NCBI GenBank assembly: GCA_015520785.1
Contig: WAPJ01000097.1
Location: forward strand, 1 to 8,589
Reading direction: 5' to 3'
DNA length: 8,589 nt
From: Candidatus Woesearchaeota archaeon
GTDB taxonomy: Archaea > Nanobdellota > Nanobdellia > Woesearchaeales > WAPJ01
Part shown: in pieces, positions 6,935-8,589 of the stretch
Layout: every line of letters begins with the position of its first letter
Position numbering within the stretch: position 1 is the first letter of the stretch
The notes under the pieces: model-generated
What the model was told of the DNA's origin: nothing
What the model saw: only the letters and a program-made list of their open reading frames with translations
Database searches by the model: none
Made by a program: the position numbers and the translations under genes

Positions 6935-7112
6935 CCTCCTCTCACGCATATTCTTCTCCGATTAAGGCTTGTCCTGGTAGTTGATGACTTTTGAGGCTGT
7001 GTTTATGAGGGAATATGAAAGAGAGAGGAAGAAGGAACGACTCCCTCTAGCTCGTATGCTCTTTTCATCCCTCTGAAGAGGCTTTCTCTTCCCTCCATTC
7101 TACCCCTCTCCG
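6935..7112 (+). other. gene-free stretch, possibly a small transcription unit
   Basis: With 6856-6934 this makes 306 bases without an established gene. A rightward reading of the TATA at 6926-6934 would start near 6956. Within it a 30-codon frame runs from ATG 6984 to TGA 7074-7076; the product is basic and I recognise no family. A short hairpin CCTC-TGAA-GAGG (7070-7081) follows, then a pyrimidine-rich tract (about 7082-7110) like the trailers of the real genes here. No strong ribosome-binding site precedes ATG 6984. The order purine-rich then pyrimidine-rich resembles a small gene or RNA, but none of this is conclusive. Confidence 0.25.
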
Positions 7113-7120
7113 AGAGTAAT

Positions 7121-7130
7121 GCTTAAAAAG
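7121..7130 (+). promoter_or_regulatory. TATA box GCTTAAAAAG for the lipoprotein gene
   Basis: The element is centred about 36 bases before ATG 7162, so transcription would start near 7151 and leave a leader of about 10 bases containing GTGATAGG, a partial match to an archaeal ribosome-binding site. An in-frame TTG at 7144 lies upstream of that start point. Confidence 0.55.
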
Positions 7131-7161
7131 CCTGGGTGCTGGTTTGCTGTGTGATAGGCGT

Positions 7162-7521
7162 ATGCGACGCTATATCATCCCCCTTATACTCTTCCTTGTC
7201 ATCCTCCTGGCAGGCTGCCAGCAGGAGGCGGGGAGTATGCGCACGCCAGGCTTCCTCATGCTCCTCGGCGGGAACCTGAGCGAGCCGATCAGCCTCCCGG
7301 ATGGCGTCGCGTATACGATCACACTCCCCAAGCCTCTCACGGAGCGTGACGCGCAGCGCATCCAGACGATCCTCACACTTGAAGACTTTACCATTACCGG
7401 CAGACTGGAGGATGTGAATGAGACCGTCCTCACCGCGTATAATCCCCAGCGGGGCATGCAAGCCACAATCCGCTACGCGCCCGGAGGGAGGAACGTGCAC
7501 GTCCTCCTCATGAGAGAATAA
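7162..7521 (+). CDS. small predicted lipoprotein, 119 residues
   Basis: The N-terminus is a lipoprotein signal: MRRYIIPL, a hydrophobic core (residues 5-17) and the lipobox LLAGC with Cys19. The mature protein would be about 101 residues, attached to the outer face of the cell membrane by a lipid on Cys19. The rest is soluble and beta-rich in appearance, with PISLPDGVAYTITLPKPL, a helix LTERDAQRIQTIL, LEDFTITGRLEDVN and a C-terminal strand VHVLLM. No further Cys or membrane helix is seen. I do not recognise the family, and ligand binding or cell-envelope work is only a guess from location. The ATG at 7162 is preferred over a TTG at 7144 because the promoter places transcription after the TTG and the signal peptide is complete without it. 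It is monocistronic and convergent with the gene at 7560. Confidence 0.82.
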   Translation: MRRYIIPLILFLVILLAGCQQEAGSMRTPGFLMLLGGNLSEPISLPDGVAYTITLPKPLTERDAQRIQTILTLEDFTITGRLEDVNETVLTAYNPQRGMQATIRYAPGGRNVHVLLMRE

Positions 7522-7559
7522 AGTCTCTCCTTACTTCTCCTAGAATGGAAAATCATTTA
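7522..7559. terminator. short shared terminator region between convergent genes
   Basis: Only 38 bases separate the two stop codons. The plus strand is pyrimidine-rich at 7522-7541, as expected for the lipoprotein gene, and the minus strand has TGATTTTCC just after the other stop. Transcripts from the two strands probably overlap at their 3' ends. Confidence 0.4.
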
Positions 7560-8447
7560 TTACGCGCTCTTCTGTAATCCTCGCGCGAATTCTTGCGCCT
7601 CACCAATCTTCCGAAGGATATCCTTCTCCTTGAGTTGAAGTTCCTTCTCAAGCCGAATGCCGAGCGCTTCCTTATTCATAAGATCATCCAGGGTGAAATC
7701 AACTTCTCCTCTGAATAATCTCAGAGCATCCAGAAGGCGTTTGGCATTCTCTGCTGTTTGTGATCTTTCCGCTGTATGGAGTGCCTTTTCCAACCTATCC
7801 CATGCTTTAACAAGCATCTCTCTCGTCTCCCGATAATATGCACTCCCCTCATTTCGGAGGAACGCTTTAATCTTCTCAATAATCTCGTCTAACTCTCTGA
7901 GCGTTTGAATGAGCGATGTCACGTCTAGCTTCTTCTCATGCTGGATGATAAACTGCTTGAGATTCTCAAGATGATTCTCCAGGTCTCTTATTCTTCCTTC
8001 TTCCTGATGCTGTTTTGCAGCGATTGTTCTGAGACGTCCCTCTACCTGTCCCATAAGCGGCTGTACATCCTTCCTATACTCGGCTACACTCTTGATACTC
8101 TGAATGATCGCATCATCCAGAGGCTGATGAGTTTCCTGGAATGCTTTCAGAACGAGATTATACGTATGATCCGTTTTCTCCTTTAGCGCTTTAAGCTCCC
8201 GCAGTAGGTGGGGTTGATGGATCCGCTCAACCTCTTCAAGTCCTCTGATAATCTGATTGAGGTCTTGTTCGAAGAAGCGTCTGAGCCGTTTAAGCGCGTT
8301 CGTAACGTCAATCACATGTCGTTTTACTGGACGCACACCCCTCCGATCTTCCACGCGCAGTGGATTCCCATGCTGATCATACCTGACGACACGAACACTC
8401 CTCCTTGTTGCTGCTACCGGTTTCTCCTTCCTCCGCCAGAAGATCAT
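7560..8447 (-). CDS. coiled-coil protein, 295 residues, function unknown
   Basis: After a basic N-terminus (MIFWRRKEKPVAATRR) and a short strand-like part with VVRYDQHGNPLRVED (residues 20-34), the protein from about residue 48 to 292 is almost all predicted helix rich in Leu, Glu, Lys and Arg, with heptad-like spacing (for example LENHLENLKQFI and LRELDEIIEKIKAFL). No membrane segment, signal peptide, cysteine or nucleotide-binding motif is seen. A long rod-like or helical-bundle protein, probably oligomeric, is likely. The ATG at 8447 overlaps the TGA of the upstream gene by 4 bases (ATGA) and has GGGTGAG 6 bases before it, so the two form an operon with coupled translation. Its codons look richer in A and T than those of ABCE1 or malic enzyme. 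A role as structural partner of the zinc-binding protein is inference. Confidence 0.82.
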   Translation of the reverse strand: MIFWRRKEKPVAATRRSVRVVRYDQHGNPLRVEDRRGVRPVKRHVIDVTNALKRLRRFFEQDLNQIIRGLEEVERIHQPHLLRELKALKEKTDHTYNLVLKAFQETHQPLDDAIIQSIKSVAEYRKDVQPLMGQVEGRLRTIAAKQHQEEGRIRDLENHLENLKQFIIQHEKKLDVTSLIQTLRELDEIIEKIKAFLRNEGSAYYRETREMLVKAWDRLEKALHTAERSQTAENAKRLLDALRLFRGEVDFTLDDLMNKEALGIRLEKELQLKEKDILRKIGEAQEFARGLQKSA

Positions 8448-8589
8448 GCGCGTCTCACCCGCTCATAGCATGCGTGACAGTACGCATGCCCCTCATGCAT
8501 ATACTTTGCAATGCGAATACTACACTGCTGGCAGAAGCCGATCTCACGATCATACCCGGTAATCACGTGGAAGACGACATCCTCTCCGA
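8444..8589 (-). CDS. zinc-binding protein, C-terminal 47 residues only (N-terminus outside window)
   Basis: The frame is open from the right edge and ends at TGA 8444-8446. The last 47 codons include GFCQQC and, 14 residues later, YCHACYE, giving C-x2-C-x14-C-x2-C, the spacing of a small zinc ribbon or treble-clef finger. His residues at MHEGHAYCHAC lie next to the second pair. The protein ends 6 residues after that pair (ERVRRA). A zinc-stabilised C-terminal domain for protein or nucleic-acid contact is likely; the function of the whole protein cannot be told. Its stop overlaps the start of the coiled-coil gene (ATGA), which supports this short frame as truly coding. Confidence 0.72.
   Translation of the reverse strand, partial: GEDVVFHVITGYDREIGFCQQCSIRIAKYMHEGHAYCHACYERVRRA
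8454..8460 (-). promoter_or_regulatory. Shine-Dalgarno GGGTGAG for the coiled-coil gene
   Basis: GGGTGAG on the minus strand lies 6 bases before ATG 8447, inside the last codons of the zinc-binding gene. It is the same form as at 3167 and 6866. Confidence 0.65.
8468..8489. repeat. perfect inverted repeat with 8-base arms
   Basis: Arms GCATGCGT and ACGCATGC flank the 6-base loop GACAGT. It lies in the coding sequence of the second Cys pair of the zinc-binding protein, about 20 bases before the coiled-coil start. A hairpin in the message is possible; it may equally be a by-product of the codons. Confidence 0.5.

Noticed and set aside
6982..7076. Possible C/D box guide RNA (TGATGA at 6982, CTGA at 7073)
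   Set aside because: The boxes are about 85 bases apart, no convincing D' and C' pair lies between them, and the flanks do not pair into a terminal stem.

Overview
The window looks like an archaeal chromosome segment. The strongest evidence is a complete ABCE1/Rli1 ribosome-recycling ATPase, a protein of archaea and eukaryotes. Other support comes from archaeal TATA elements of the TTTAAAA type about 25-28 bases upstream of several start codons (leaderless transcripts), Shine-Dalgarno sites of the form GGGTGA before other genes, and pyrimidine-rich trailers without hairpins as likely terminators. A DPANN archaeon of the Woesearchaeota/Pacearchaeota type is a weaker inference. It rests on two recalled resemblances in the 719-residue protein: a DUF5752-like stretch and a C-terminal helical repeat.

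Layout, left to right. Positions 1-495 (minus) hold an alpha/beta hydrolase cut by the window edge, divergent from a 69-residue unknown protein at 752-961 (plus). Then comes a plus-strand pair: a 719-residue coiled-coil protein with Ser/Pro/Thr-rich linkers (1023-3182), overlapped by 4 bases by a 70-residue protein with two membrane segments (3179-3391). After a 340-base gene-free stretch lies ABCE1 (3732-5474, plus), convergent with a malic enzyme (5710-6855, minus). A gene-free stretch of 306 bases follows, possibly with a small transcription unit. Next is a small lipoprotein (7162-7521, plus), convergent with a minus-strand operon at the right edge: a partial CxxC/CxxC zinc-binding protein (8444-8589) whose stop overlaps the start of a 295-residue coiled-coil protein (7560-8447).

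How the genes fit together. ABCE1 (translation) and malic enzyme (malate to pyruvate, central carbon metabolism) are housekeeping genes with no evident link to each other. The two overlapping pairs are the least explained parts. The disordered coiled-coil protein with a two-helix membrane partner suggests a membrane-tethered scaffold, and the zinc-binding protein with a coiled-coil partner suggests another complex; both are inferences from gene overlap and sequence character. I saw no tRNA, rRNA, CRISPR array, insertion sequence or integration site. Two coding regions run off the window edges. For three genes I moved the start downstream of the longest reading frame because the promoter or ribosome-binding site, and in ABCE1 the family N-terminus, support it.
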